Shown: positions 51,237 through 59,747 of the stretch, one piece after another
Numbering within the stretch: the stretch's first letter is position 1
How the letters are laid out: each line of letters begins with the position of its first letter
NCBI RefSeq assembly: GCF_020595055.1
Contig: NZ_JAJDOO010000025.1
Coordinates: 1 to 64,000 of the forward strand
DNA length: 64,000 bases
Origin: Desulfosporosinus shakirovi
GTDB lineage: Bacteria > Bacillota > Desulfitobacteriia > Desulfitobacteriales > Desulfitobacteriaceae
Direction of reading: 5' to 3'
Notes under the pieces: generated by a model
Told to the model about the DNA's origin: nothing
The model's database searches: none
Seen by the model: the letters and a program-made list of their open reading frames with translations, nothing else
Translations under genes and position numbers: made by a program

Positions 51237-53117
51237 TCAATCATTTCCAGCAATCCATTCTTCTAAGGCACTATCTCTACGCAACTTTACTTTCTCACAC
51301 TCTTCATGAAGCTTCATTGCCAATTCGTAATTTGTATCCGCCATAGCGAGCTCCGCCTCTAACGCTTGGAGGGTTTCTTCTAACTCTTCTATTTCCAGTT
51401 CAAGTTGCTTCATCCGCTTCTTTTCACGCGCCAAATTACGGCTTTCTTGCTTATCTTGGTTGCTTGGCTTTAAAGCCCGTTCGATGGGAGCAGCACTCAT
51501 TTCTTCTTGTTGTTTATATTCCTTGAACCCTGTGTAATCTCCCTCAAAGAGCAACAGCCCCTGAGGTGTGAGTTCCGCAATTTTATTAACTACTTTATCT
51601 AAAAAATAACGATCATGGGAAACCACAAGTACGGTTCCTTCGTATTCTTGAAGAGCTTCTTCTAAAACCCCGCGGGTTTCAACATCAAGGTGATTTGTTG
51701 GTTCATCAAGCAAAAGTAAGTTTCCTTGCTCTAAGAAAAGCTTGCATAAAGCCAAACGGCTCTTTTCTCCCCCACTTAGCACGTTAATCAGCTTAAATAC
51801 ATCATCTTTTCTAAAACCATATCGAGCCAGTAGATTCCGGATCTCCGGGTCCTTTAATTTGGTGACATTCCGGATCTCATCCATTACCGTCCCTGACGTG
51901 CCTAAATTCTCATGTTCCTGTGAATAATAAGCAATTTTTACATTAGCGCCCAAACGGATGGTTCCCTTAAATGGAGCCTTTTGGAGAATAGCCTTGAGAA
52001 GCGTAGTTTTCCCAATTCCGTTTTTTCCCAGAAGGGCTACTTTGTCTCCCCGTCTCAAATCCAATTGCGCGTTTGAAAAAAGATTTCGGGCAGCAAACGA
52101 AATCGATAGATCTTCTATTGAAAGAACTCGATTTCCGCTTCGGCCTCCACTTCCCAGTGAAATAGAAAGTCCGTGATCCACCTTGGTAACCTGAATTGGC
52201 TTGAGCTTCTGAAGTTGACTTTCCCGTCCCCGCGCCTGCTTAGAATTGACTCCCGCCTTATTTCTGCGGACATAATCCTCAAGTTTAGCAATTTTATTTG
52301 CTAAGCGCTCTGCTTCTCGGCCTAATGTCTTTGCTTCTAAAATCTTCAATAATTCGTATTCGGAATAGTTACCGGTATACCCTTTTAGCTCACCGTTTTC
52401 CAGACAGAAAACTTGCGAAACTATACGATCTAAAAAGTATCTGTCGTGTGAAACAATCAGCAAGGCACCAGGATAATCTCGCAGGTATCCCTCCAGCCAC
52501 TCCAGAGCCGCAATATCTAAATGATTCGTCGGTTCATCTAATATCAAGAGTTCGGGAGCGCGAAGCAAAAGCTTACATAAAGCTAACCGGGTCTTCTGCC
52601 CTCCGCTCAACCTAACAACTTGAGAATTGACCTCTGCTTCAAGTCCCAGGCCGGCCAAGATTCTCCTCACTAAGGCTTCCAAAGCGTAGCCACCCTGACG
52701 TTCAAAGGACTCGGTCAAGGCAGCATATTGTTCCATGACTTTCTCGCTCGGAGTCGAGGCCATCTTATCCTCTAACTCACGCAGTTGTTCCTGCATTTGT
52801 AATAAATCCGCTCGTTCTTGGATCACACATTCAAAGACGTTCCCTTCAGCCTCCACAATAGGAGTTTGAGGCAGGTACCCATAGGAACCCAGAATTTGGA
52901 CCTCTCCACTCTCTAATCGCACATCTCCTAAGCAAGCCCGAATCAGAGTTGTTTTACCCGCTCCATTCGGGCCGACCAAGGCAGCCTTTTCTCCATTTTC
53001 TAAAGCAAAACTGATCCGCCGAAAAAGCGGTTCACCTGATATATCGACGCCGCAATCCCGGCTAAATAAAACACTCATTTTTCTCGCACCCGCTCCATTG
53101 CTATTAGTGACAGTCAT
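51237..53117 (-). CDS. ABC-F ATPase (ribosome-associated)
   Basis: A ~626-residue soluble protein with two ABC domains. The first has LVGPNGAGKTTLIRACLG, LSGGQKTRLALCKLLL and ILDEPTNHLDIAALEWLEGY; the second has LLGKNGIGKTTLLKAIL, LSGGEKSRLALCKLFL and LLDEPTNHLDVETRGVLE. A linker of helices and a charged C-terminal coiled coil (EKKRMKQLELEIEELEETLQ) are typical of ABC-F translation factors or antibiotic-resistance proteins. There are no membrane domains. The start is uncertain: ATG at 53117 or ATG at 53078 (MSVLFSRDCG); a longer reading to 53183 is unlikely. No resistance phenotype can be stated. Confidence 0.9.
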   Translation of the reverse strand: MTVTNSNGAGARKMSVLFSRDCGVDISGEPLFRRISFALENGEKAALVGPNGAGKTTLIRACLGDVRLESGEVQILGSYGYLPQTPIVEAEGNVFECVIQERADLLQMQEQLRELEDKMASTPSEKVMEQYAALTESFERQGGYALEALVRRILAGLGLEAEVNSQVVRLSGGQKTRLALCKLLLRAPELLILDEPTNHLDIAALEWLEGYLRDYPGALLIVSHDRYFLDRIVSQVFCLENGELKGYTGNYSEYELLKILEAKTLGREAERLANKIAKLEDYVRRNKAGVNSKQARGRESQLQKLKPIQVTKVDHGLSISLGSGGRSGNRVLSIEDLSISFAARNLFSNAQLDLRRGDKVALLGKNGIGKTTLLKAILQKAPFKGTIRLGANVKIAYYSQEHENLGTSGTVMDEIRNVTKLKDPEIRNLLARYGFRKDDVFKLINVLSGGEKSRLALCKLFLEQGNLLLLDEPTNHLDVETRGVLEEALQEYEGTVLVVSHDRYFLDKVVNKIAELTPQGLLLFEGDYTGFKEYKQQEEMSAAPIERALKPSNQDKQESRNLAREKKRMKQLELEIEELEETLQALEAELAMADTNYELAMKLHEECEKVKLRRDSALEEWIAGND

Positions 53118-53202
53118 TTTCTTTCGATTTACTATACCATACACATTGTTTTCTAACAAACTCTGATTGTGCTTCAAATACATTTACAATCAGTCTTCAA
53201 AA

Positions 53203-53234
53203 TAATAGTAGCCCCCGGCCTAGGGCTACTATTA
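53203..53234. terminator. Bidirectional terminator
   Basis: A perfect 12-bp stem TAATAGTAGCCC/GGGCTACTATTA with loop CCGGCCTA. It lies between the minus-strand DUF2809 gene stop and the ABC-F start, terminating the DUF2809 transcript. Confidence 0.75.
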
Positions 53235-53248
53235 GACTATTTATTGGA

Positions 53249-53650
53249 TTACCTGTTGTTATCTCCCGTTGCTAAGCTCTCAATCAGAAAGCCAACTCCA
53301 ATCCCTACGGCATAAGAAACCAAATCACTCCACAGAAATCCATACCCTAAAATTAGCCCACCAATCCTAGTCTTCCTTAATGAATCAATCCATTGGGAAT
53401 GGTATAGTTGACTAAATTCAATGGCGAAAGAAAATAAGAGTGCTCTCACTGTGACTACTCTTGTTTCACTAGCCTTAAATGCGAAACCGCATAAGAAAAA
53501 AATCATGAGTCCCCATAAAACATCGCCTAAATACAAATTAACGCAACTCGGAAAAAATATTGAGAAACGTCTGCTGCATAAACCAAGTATCATGACAGTT
53601 ATAACCAGGAATAAATATCTGAAAGCATCCCTCTTAACTGACAACGGCAA
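53249..53650 (-). CDS. DUF2809-family membrane protein
   Basis: A 133-residue protein with four predicted transmembrane segments. SRRFSIFFPSCVNLYLGDVLW, FSFAIEFSQLYHSQWIDSLR and the C-terminal WSDLVSYAVGIGVGFLIE are the hallmarks of DUF2809. The Glu-Phe-Ser-Gln and Asp residues inside membrane segments recur in the family, which is uncharacterised. It is monocistronic with its own terminator. Confidence 0.8.
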   Translation of the reverse strand: MPLSVKRDAFRYLFLVITVMILGLCSRRFSIFFPSCVNLYLGDVLWGLMIFFLCGFAFKASETRVVTVRALLFSFAIEFSQLYHSQWIDSLRKTRIGGLILGYGFLWSDLVSYAVGIGVGFLIESLATGDNNR

Positions 53651-53737
53651 AACCTATCCTCTCTTAAGATATTAGCTATTTCCTATTATAGCTAACCCGC
53701 ATACACCCACCCTAATAATAGTTTAACGCACCCCCTA

Positions 53738-54232
53738 TTACCTTTCTCCTAAATAATAATAAATCAGGTCCAGTGAAGGTGGTTGTTTCTTCAACTGCCT
53801 AAGCATAGTGACAACTTGCCCTCGGTGAGTAGTTGAATGATTGTTAACGTGAAGCATCTGTTTCCACAATTCTAAAGAATACGATATCCCCGATAAATTC
53901 TTATAATTAATTTCTTCAAGCAAATCTTTTTCCGTTAATGACACCAAAAATCTGTCAATCTGATTTCTAAAATCACCCCAGCGATCAGCTAAAGTAGTGT
54001 AAGTCGAAAAATCGTCAGTATTTAGAAGGGTTCTGCCTTGTTCCCTCGTCCAACGGGACAACCATAATTCTTCCGCTCCTAAAATGTGTACCATTGTATC
54101 TCGAATTGACCTGAAGCTACTTGATAAGTCTCGAGTAAATTCTTCATTTTCCAAGTTATCTACGGTATCGAGTAATTTTTTATTTGCCCAAGCATTATAA
54201 CCATAAAGTTCTATCATCTGACTCTTATTCAT
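53738..54232 (-). CDS. DinB-family protein
   Basis: A 164-residue four-helix-bundle protein starting MIELYGYNAWANKKLLD, with TMVHILGAEELWLSRW, LHVNNHSTTHRGQVVTMLR giving the metal-binding His triad, and the C-terminal SLDLIYYYLGER. The three His positions match DinB/YfiT metal sites, which may bind thiol or bacillithiol cofactors. Function is unknown. TAAGGAGG lies upstream of the ATG. It is single, next to a GNAT gene. Confidence 0.88.
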   Translation of the reverse strand: MNKSQMIELYGYNAWANKKLLDTVDNLENEEFTRDLSSSFRSIRDTMVHILGAEELWLSRWTREQGRTLLNTDDFSTYTTLADRWGDFRNQIDRFLVSLTEKDLLEEINYKNLSGISYSLELWKQMLHVNNHSTTHRGQVVTMLRQLKKQPPSLDLIYYYLGER

Positions 54233-54330
54233 TAATTATTACCTCCTTAAAACTCCATTCCAGACAGTATTTTATATTCTTGAAAAAACTGTTCCTCGCA
54301 CAATTCCTTTTTTACCATAAAAAATATCAA

Positions 54331-54783
54331 TTACTTCTTGTGCAAACATATTAGCTGAGTACTTTTCCAACTCAAACTTTTGTAAAATTCCAAAGCCACT
54401 GTGTTGTTACGATCAGCCAAGAGCTGTAACCGCTTTACTCCTTTAGCAATCGCCCAACTTTCAACAGATAAAAGTAATCCCCGACCGATACCTTTTCCCC
54501 TATACTCTTTATGTACCACCAAATCTTCAATAATTGCTACAAATCCGCCTTCTGCAGTAGAGACTAGAATCTGAGCAGTGCACATTCCTACGACCTGTTG
54601 ATTTATTTCCGCAACCATAATGCAACGCCTCGTATCATCATTCAGCATCATTTCAAGACCACTGCGTTGCTTGAATTCTTCAGCTGTAAAATCACTTTCT
54701 ATAGAAAACAGGATTTCGAGCAACCCAATGAGACTGTTAACGTCAGAGTGGACAGCTCTTCTGATTATATAATTTGACGCCAT
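54331..54783 (-). CDS. GNAT-family N-acetyltransferase
   Basis: A 150-residue transferase with IRRAVHSDVNSLIGLLEILF at the start, IEDLVVHKEYRGKGIGRGLL carrying the acetyl-CoA motif R-x-x-G-x-G, and LQLLADRNNTVALEFYKSLSW for motif B. It resembles ribosomal-protein or small-molecule acetyltransferases; substrate is unknown. AGGAGAG lies before the ATG. The downstream 3' sequence up to DinB has no gene. Confidence 0.88.
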   Translation of the reverse strand: MASNYIIRRAVHSDVNSLIGLLEILFSIESDFTAEEFKQRSGLEMMLNDDTRRCIMVAEINQQVVGMCTAQILVSTAEGGFVAIIEDLVVHKEYRGKGIGRGLLLSVESWAIAKGVKRLQLLADRNNTVALEFYKSLSWKSTQLICLHKK

Positions 54784-54827
54784 TTCTTAAAACTCTCCTA
54801 ACTAAAGGTATTTTGATGTTCAATGGA

Positions 54828-54966
54828 CTATTTGCGCTGAAGTTCTATCTTATTATTGTTCTTGAGTGTTTCTTTAATTTCCTTTATATCTGAAGCAATT
54901 CTAAATACCTTATATATAGATGATGAACAATATAAGCATTGGGGCCAAAAACAGTATGCCTTCCAA
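54828..54966 (-). pseudogene. Small one-helix membrane protein, frameshifted in an AT repeat
   Basis: From a TTG at 54966 with AAGGAG 8 bp upstream the minus strand reads EGILFLAPMLILFIIYI, then stops in TATATATAAGG. A one-base shift there continues YKVFRIASDIKEIKETLKNN to a stop at 54828. Together they would make a ~47-residue protein with one membrane helix and a charged C-terminal helix, a common clostridial type. The slip lies in an AT dinucleotide run. Low certainty because the protein is tiny. Confidence 0.4.
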
Positions 54967-54979
54967 GCAAATCACTCCT

Positions 54980-55438
54980 TCATGAATCATCTTTATCGTC
55001 TTCCAACAGCAACTTTAACATCTTCTGAGTATTGTTAACAAAAGCTCGCATAACTTGATAATGTTCGGTTTTTTCATAAGTTACATGTTCAAATCCCTCT
55101 TCAATTTGATAAATTAATGAATGAGGATAAGCCATTATGATTGGGGAATGAGTAGCTATAATAAATTGAGAACCTTCTTCAATTAATTGATGCATTCTTG
55201 TAATCATTGACATTTGCCGCGAAGGCGATAAAGCCGCTTCGGGTTCATCCAGGATAGTTGATTTCCCAGTACCATTTTCTCCAACAATAAAAGTTACTTT
55301 TGGATGAAACGATAAGGTGTCTAAACTCTTGATCGCTGGTAAATTAAAAGGATATTCAGTGAATGAAGGAACTTTGTCTCTATTTAATTCAATATATCTT
55401 ATGTACCGGCCGACACTATTCGATCCAATCATAAACAT
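54980..55438 (-). pseudogene. AAA/ABC-type ATPase with internal deletion
   Basis: The 152-residue ORF has the N-terminal YIRYIELNRDKVPSFTEYPF, the Walker A motif FIVGENGTGKST, and directly after it ILDEPEAALSPSRQMSMITR, which is the Walker B segment, then FIIATHSPIIMAYPHS. Full-length relatives (about 240 residues) carry roughly 100 residues between Walker A and Walker B, including the ABC signature region. Their absence here looks like an in-frame internal deletion, with the fusion at KST-ILDEPE. ATP hydrolysis is unlikely. The frame itself is open throughout. Confidence 0.75.
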
Positions 55439-55455
55439 CTCCCAAAATATTATTC

Positions 55456-56379
55456 TCAGACGCCTTTCCGGTTCCCCATAGCATTCTCTAAAGCTACTTT
55501 TAACTTTGGAAACTTGTATTTAAAATCAGCACTGAGTACTTTTTTCGGTACAGCTCTTTGTCCATGCAATAACATTTCCGCCATCTGACCTAATGCGATT
55601 TTTAATAATATTTCTGGAACTGGTAACCATGATGGTCTAGCTAGAATTTTACCCAGCATCTTGCTGAATTCTCCCATTCTTACCGGATTTGGAGCAACAG
55701 CATTTATAGGGCCAGCTAGCTCCTGATGTTCGATTATAAACCTTATCATACTCGTTAAATCTCGAATGTGTATCCATGAGAGCCATTGATTTCCGTTACC
55801 TAATGGGCCTCCGATAAAGTATCTAAATGGCAATGCCATTCTGTTTAGTGCACCTTCATTTCCTAAAACTACGCCAATCCGGATGGTCGCTACTCTGGTT
55901 CCAGTATTTTGAACCTTGTATGCTTCATTTTCCCACTCTCGGCAAACTTGTGCTAGGAAATCCTGTCCTGCTTCTGCAGACTCAGTTATCTCTTCATCCT
56001 CACATAGCCCATAATATCCAACTGCTGAAGCATTAATTAGAACTTTTGGCTGAATAGTACCATTATTAATTGCAGCAACTATTGCACCAGTCGTTCTAAT
56101 CCGACTTGCTATAATCTCGTCTTTCACTGAATTGGTCCATCGACGACTACCGATTGACTCACCTGCTAAGTTAATTACAACGTCAATTTGATCCAACTTA
56201 TAAATTGAAGATAGAGGAGCAATATTATCCCATTCTATCACCTGAATTTTATTGCCAAATTGGTTGACTGTTTTTTGGTGATTTCTCGTTACAACAGATA
56301 CTTTATATCCATTCACAAGTAATTCTTCAATTAGGTTTCTCCCGACAAAACCTGTACCACCAAAAATTAAAACATTCAT
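55456..56379 (-). CDS. TIGR01777-family SDR epimerase
   Basis: A 307-residue extended short-chain dehydrogenase-like protein. NVLIFGGTGFVGRNLIEELL is the NAD(P)-binding glycine motif, and IDVVINLAGESIGSRRWTNS, VLINASAVGYYGLCEDEEIT (the Tyr-x3-Lys site is replaced by YYG) and LGNGNQWLSWIHIRDL are family features. The C-terminal DUF1731 segment follows. The substrate of this family is unknown, though it includes cell-division-associated SulA-like epimerases. TGGAGGCGG precedes the ATG. It is followed 17 bp downstream by the ATPase remnant. Confidence 0.9.
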   Translation of the reverse strand: MNVLIFGGTGFVGRNLIEELLVNGYKVSVVTRNHQKTVNQFGNKIQVIEWDNIAPLSSIYKLDQIDVVINLAGESIGSRRWTNSVKDEIIASRIRTTGAIVAAINNGTIQPKVLINASAVGYYGLCEDEEITESAEAGQDFLAQVCREWENEAYKVQNTGTRVATIRIGVVLGNEGALNRMALPFRYFIGGPLGNGNQWLSWIHIRDLTSMIRFIIEHQELAGPINAVAPNPVRMGEFSKMLGKILARPSWLPVPEILLKIALGQMAEMLLHGQRAVPKKVLSADFKYKFPKLKVALENAMGNRKGV

Positions 56380-56549
56380 TTTTTACCGCCTCCAGAATGG
56401 CTTCTAAATCTGGGTCGAAGAAAGATCTGCCGAGTTTATTCTTCCGCAGTCATTTTTTGGTGTTAAATTACTATTCTAGGTGGACCTAGATATACCTTTT
56501 ATTTACAAGCCCTTTTTCAAGCTCACATCACGTAGATTAGCTCTTCTTT

Positions 56550-57374
56550 CTATCTAATATATTTACGGAAAGAAACTAAGGTTATCAGTACAATTTCCGG
56601 TCTATTGTAAACCCTTATTGGTAGAACGCTTTCTCCTAAACCGCCATTAATAATCATGTTAGTAGAACCGGCAGTAAATTGACCGTAATCTAACTCAGAG
56701 AAAAGTCCTTGCCCTGGTACTGCCACTGCACCAACCAATGGAAGTCTAACTTGTCCGGCGTGGGTATGTCCCACCAAAACTAAATCTATCTTGCGGTTAA
56801 TAGCTTTAGGAAATATGTTAGGAGCATGTGCTAATAAAACCTTTGGTTCAGAATCCGAGACACCTGCAATTGCCCTCTCTAACTGATCCCTTCCTAGATA
56901 GGGGTCGTCGACACCCATTATCCAAATATGAGAATTGCCTATATTATATTTGAAATGCCCGTTTTCCAATATATGTACTCCTTGGTCTTCCAAGGAAGAT
57001 TTGATTTGGTAGTTTGTCCACCACTCGTGATTTCCAGGAACAAAAAATATCGGTTTAGATTGCAAACCCTTCACTAGTGATATTGCTGGTTTCATACTAG
57101 GGTTACTCTTATCAACTAAATCCCCAGTAATTGCAACCGCATCAAATTGCTGTTGATTAATCAACTCGATTAAATCCCTTTGACTATCTCCGTATTCCTT
57201 ACTATGTAAATCAGTCAAGTGGAGAATGGTGCATCCCTGGAACTCAGCCGGTAATTTAGAAATCTTAATCGTATATCGTTTTACTGCAATCGAATGGAGA
57301 TCGAAATATAGATAAGATAATGTTGCAATCCCACCTAGGATAAATGATCTACGGGACAACCGCTTAGCTCCCAA
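56550..57374 (-). CDS. Calcineurin-like metallophosphoesterase with Tat-like signal
   Basis: A 274-residue phosphoesterase starting at TTG with AAGGAGG 7 bp upstream. The N-terminal KRLSRRSFILGGIATLSYL resembles a twin-arginine signal/anchor. The metal-binding motifs are in order: LHLTDLHSKEYGD, VAITGDLVDKSN, FVPGNHEWWTN, LLAHAPNIF and LVGHTHAGQVRLP. This is the YkuE-like group, membrane-associated phosphodiesterases or UDP-sugar phosphatases outside the cytosol. Natural substrate is unknown. It is single. Confidence 0.9.
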   Translation of the reverse strand: MGAKRLSRRSFILGGIATLSYLYFDLHSIAVKRYTIKISKLPAEFQGCTILHLTDLHSKEYGDSQRDLIELINQQQFDAVAITGDLVDKSNPSMKPAISLVKGLQSKPIFFVPGNHEWWTNYQIKSSLEDQGVHILENGHFKYNIGNSHIWIMGVDDPYLGRDQLERAIAGVSDSEPKVLLAHAPNIFPKAINRKIDLVLVGHTHAGQVRLPLVGAVAVPGQGLFSELDYGQFTAGSTNMIINGGLGESVLPIRVYNRPEIVLITLVSFRKYIR

Positions 57375-57610
57375 ATCAAACCTCCTTCAAATTCCACTCC
57401 ATTAGCGTAATGACATTTAATGTCCTTGGCCCCGTAGCCTCATACCACATTCATATTGGCGAAGTTAAGGGAACTACCTTGTTATCGGATGGATGAGGAC
57501 CCCCGAAGCCTGCCAAAGTGCAATAGGACGTCGCATCCAAATGTTCTTCACTCAATAGCCAAAAACTTTACTTTTGATGTTTTACGTGGTCTTAGAAATA
57601 TCAATACTCT

Positions 57611-57865
57611 TTACGCTTTCGCTCTAATAAATAAAATAACAGCGAATACCATCAACAATATCCCAATTGTAAAGAAACTCCAGAGATAGATTGGTATTTG
57701 CCCATATGGAAGCTTATCATTGATTTCAACACCAAAAAAGTACAGGCCTATCCCATCTCCATCCCTAACCTCATTATAGAATCTATTATAAAGATCTAGT
57801 GCTTTTAAAATCAAAGGAATTGAAATCACGAATATGATCATTGCAATAAATCTTAACCTATTCAC
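57611..57865 (-). CDS. Two-helix membrane protein, unknown
   Basis: An 84-residue protein from a GTG at 57865, preceded by AGGAGGT 9 bp upstream. One hydrophobic helix near the N-terminus (IAMIIFVISIPLIL) and another at the end (SFFTIGILLMVFAVILFI) flank a polar loop with RDGDGIGLYFFGVEIND. I recognise no family. A 95-residue reading from further upstream has no ribosome binding site. It lies between the phosphoesterase and a tiny hydrophobic ORF on the same strand. Confidence 0.5.
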   Translation of the reverse strand: MNRLRFIAMIIFVISIPLILKALDLYNRFYNEVRDGDGIGLYFFGVEINDKLPYGQIPIYLWSFFTIGILLMVFAVILFIRAKA

Positions 57866-57925
57866 AAAATTCCACCTCCTACAGTAAATTGCCGGCACTA
57901 CGTTCGAAATTATAACTGGTCATCC

Positions 57926-58033
57926 TCATTCACTAGGTGATGAATTATACCAAAAATTGAATTTGTAGATTACGTACGACGACAATAAGCTACCAAACAG
58001 CGTACCGAGTGTATTAAAAAGAATAATATCCAT
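57926..58033 (-). CDS. Very small hydrophobic ORF, possible type I toxin-like peptide
   Basis: A 35-codon ORF with an excellent AAAGGAGGTGG 7 bp before its ATG. The peptide is MDIILFNTLGTLFGSLLSSY followed by VIYKFNFWYNSSPSE, one hydrophobic helix and a polar tail. Upstream, 58068-58107 holds an inverted repeat (AACCTC and GAGGT arms) near the likely 5' end. The layout recalls small membrane toxins of type I systems, but no antisense RNA promoter can be shown by eye. A chance ORF cannot be ruled out. Confidence 0.35.
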   Translation of the reverse strand: MDIILFNTLGTLFGSLLSSYVIYKFNFWYNSSPSE

Positions 58034-58226
58034 ATGCCTTCCACCTCCTTTCATGGGCTTGTGATAGTCAAATATAAAAACCTCTCACAAACACACAACT
58101 TTTGAGGTGGTACAGACGCTAACCACACTGAAAATTATATCATATTTTCTGGTAATTAAATTTGATGTGAGGGGCATTATCAGGATTCTCTAAGTATCTT
58201 ATTTGTCTCATCCCATCCCAACAAAT

Positions 58227-59048
58227 CTACCTCTGACACCACGAACAATAAACCGTGGTCCTCCCAGCGAGACGGATCCTTTCTAACACCTGTCCACAGA
58301 GTTTGCAGGGTTCCCCGCCCCGTCCGTAAACTTGTAATTCCCGTTCGAAGGACCCCTTTTCCCCGTTGGCATCTCTGTAATCTCGAAAGGATGTTCCCTG
58401 AGCATCAATACCCGCTTGGAGGACGTTTTGAATGGCTCGATGGAGTTTTGAGATTTCCTCATCGGATAGAGTATCTACTCTACGTTCGGGAGATATCCCC
58501 GCTTGAAAAAGGGATTCATCCACATAGATGTTCCCCAAGCCTGCTAGGACATGCTGATCCAGCAGGGCAGCTTTTACAGAAATTTTTTTCTTCCTCAAAC
58601 GCTCCTTCAAGACATGTGGTGTAAATTCCAGTTCCAAGGGCTCCGGTCCGAGCTTAGACAGGGAAAAGTCCCTAAAGCACAGTGAGGTGGGTATAGCTTG
58701 AATACGCCCAAATTTCCGCACATCTGAGAAATGCACTTCCCCTTGTTCCAAACCAAAGACTACATGAGTATGCTTCTCGGGTTCTCGTTTTTCAGTATAG
58801 TAATTTAAGCGCCCGGTCATTCTCATATGTGCGATTAATGTCAAATCTTCATCCAATCTAATTAAAAGGTATTTGCCACGACGGTCGATTGTTTGAATTC
58901 TTCGGCCAGTGACTAAATCTTCAAACGGTTGATCTTCCCAACCGCAGACTGCAGAAGACCATATAAGTCTAACTTCTTTGATTTCTAGATTAACAACATG
59001 CTCTGCTAATGTTCGTCGAATAGTCTCAACTTCAGGGAGTTCCGGCAT
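58227..59048 (-). CDS. mutM: Formamidopyrimidine-DNA glycosylase
   Basis: A 273-residue base-excision enzyme that removes 8-oxoguanine and formamidopyrimidines. PELPEVETIRRTLAEHVV gives the N-terminal Pro nucleophile and Glu. The catalytic Lys lies in DRRGKYLLIRL (conserved Lys near residue 57). LDQHVLAGLGNIYVDESLF is the helix-two-turn-helix, and CKLCGQVLERIRLAGRTTVY with CSWCQR is the zinc finger. ATG overlaps the TTCCGGCATATT start with AGGAA upstream. It lies near polA, a common pairing in this group. Confidence 0.96.
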   Translation of the reverse strand: MPELPEVETIRRTLAEHVVNLEIKEVRLIWSSAVCGWEDQPFEDLVTGRRIQTIDRRGKYLLIRLDEDLTLIAHMRMTGRLNYYTEKREPEKHTHVVFGLEQGEVHFSDVRKFGRIQAIPTSLCFRDFSLSKLGPEPLELEFTPHVLKERLRKKKISVKAALLDQHVLAGLGNIYVDESLFQAGISPERRVDTLSDEEISKLHRAIQNVLQAGIDAQGTSFRDYRDANGEKGSFERELQVYGRGGEPCKLCGQVLERIRLAGRTTVYCSWCQR

Positions 59049-59159
59049 ATTCTTTCCTCATTCCTTAATCCTTCATCTCTTTTCGGAGTAAAAGCAGTAG
59101 GCCACATTACCTATCAATCTACCCCAACTAACAAATAATTAACGGGACAATAAATCAAT

Positions 59160-59209
59160 TTTCAGCAAACCTTCAGTTTAGTTTCAGCCTCGTTTCAGTT
59201 TAGTATTGT
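59160..59209 (+). promoter_or_regulatory. Four TTCAG boxes at 11-bp spacing plus -10 element
   Basis: TTCAG occurs at 59161, 59172, 59183 and 59194, exactly 11 bp apart, with two of the spacer pairs also alike (TTTAG). A TATTGT -10-like box follows at 59204-59209, about 45 bp before the FlxA-like ATG. This is the architecture of an OmpR/PhoB-family response regulator site: tandem 11-bp direct repeats on one helix face, with the regulator replacing a -35 box. The regulator is not encoded nearby. Confidence 0.6.
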
Positions 59210-59253
59210 AAAGTGACATTAACTTATTCTGATTTAGGGAGGCTTACATATTA

Positions 59254-59586
59254 ATGAATGTTTCTTCAGTTTCTTCAACATCTAGTAACTCTTATACCTC
59301 TGGAAGTAATATTGATGTAAAACAACTATCAAATCAAATTAAACAACTTCAAACCCAAATAGAAGCTGTGACTCAGAGTAAGGATGATGATAAAACAAAA
59401 CAGGAGAAGATCCAATTATTACAAGCTCAGATAACTCAAATTCAAAACCAAATACAAGCAAAACAATCCACCCAAACTAGTGATAGCGCACAAGAAGCTA
59501 ACACTAACACTAACACTAACACTAACACTAACACTAACACTAACACTATTATTTTAAGCGATAACAAAATTGATATACAAGCTTAA
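59254..59586 (+). CDS. FlxA-like coiled-coil protein with NT-repeat
   Basis: A 110-residue protein starting MNVSSVSSTSSNSYTSGSN after AGGGAGG. A coiled-coil core (VKQLSNQIKQLQTQIEAVTQ and IQLLQAQITQIQNQIQAKQ, rich in Gln) matches the FlxA-like family. Near the C-terminus eight Asn-Thr pairs are encoded by eight AACACT repeats. There is no signal peptide. The role is unknown. The four-box response-regulator site upstream implies stress- or phosphate-type control. Confidence 0.75.
   Translation: MNVSSVSSTSSNSYTSGSNIDVKQLSNQIKQLQTQIEAVTQSKDDDKTKQEKIQLLQAQITQIQNQIQAKQSTQTSDSAQEANTNTNTNTNTNTNTNTIILSDNKIDIQA
59500..59547 (+). repeat. AACACT hexanucleotide tandem repeat, 8 copies
   Basis: Eight perfect copies of AACACT in frame encode (Asn-Thr)8 in the FlxA-like protein. 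Copy number can vary by slippage without frameshift because the unit is six bases. Confidence 0.9.
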
Positions 59587-59684
59587 CGTATAAGTTAATG
59601 CAATGGCCTAAGCAATCACCATTCAGTCCTAAAATCAACCACTTTATAGATATCCGGAAGTCCCCTTAACCGACCTAATACTAC

Positions 59685-59729
59685 AGTGCCCTCCCATGGC
59701 TGAAAAATCATCTGCCATGGGAGGGCACT
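59685..59729. terminator. Bidirectional terminator between FlxA-like gene and polA
   Basis: A perfect 16-bp stem (59685-59700 and 59714-59729) with a 13-nt loop, followed by TTTTAG on the + strand. It lies between convergent genes: 98 bp after the FlxA-like stop and 18 bp past the polA stop. Confidence 0.8.
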
Positions 59730-59747
59730 TTTAGTACAATTCTCTTA

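Noticed and set aside
59500-59547. AACACT repeats as a possible CRISPR or origin-like iteron array
   Set aside because: Units are six bases with no spacers and lie in frame within a coding sequence; no AT-rich unwinding region or DnaA boxes were seen.
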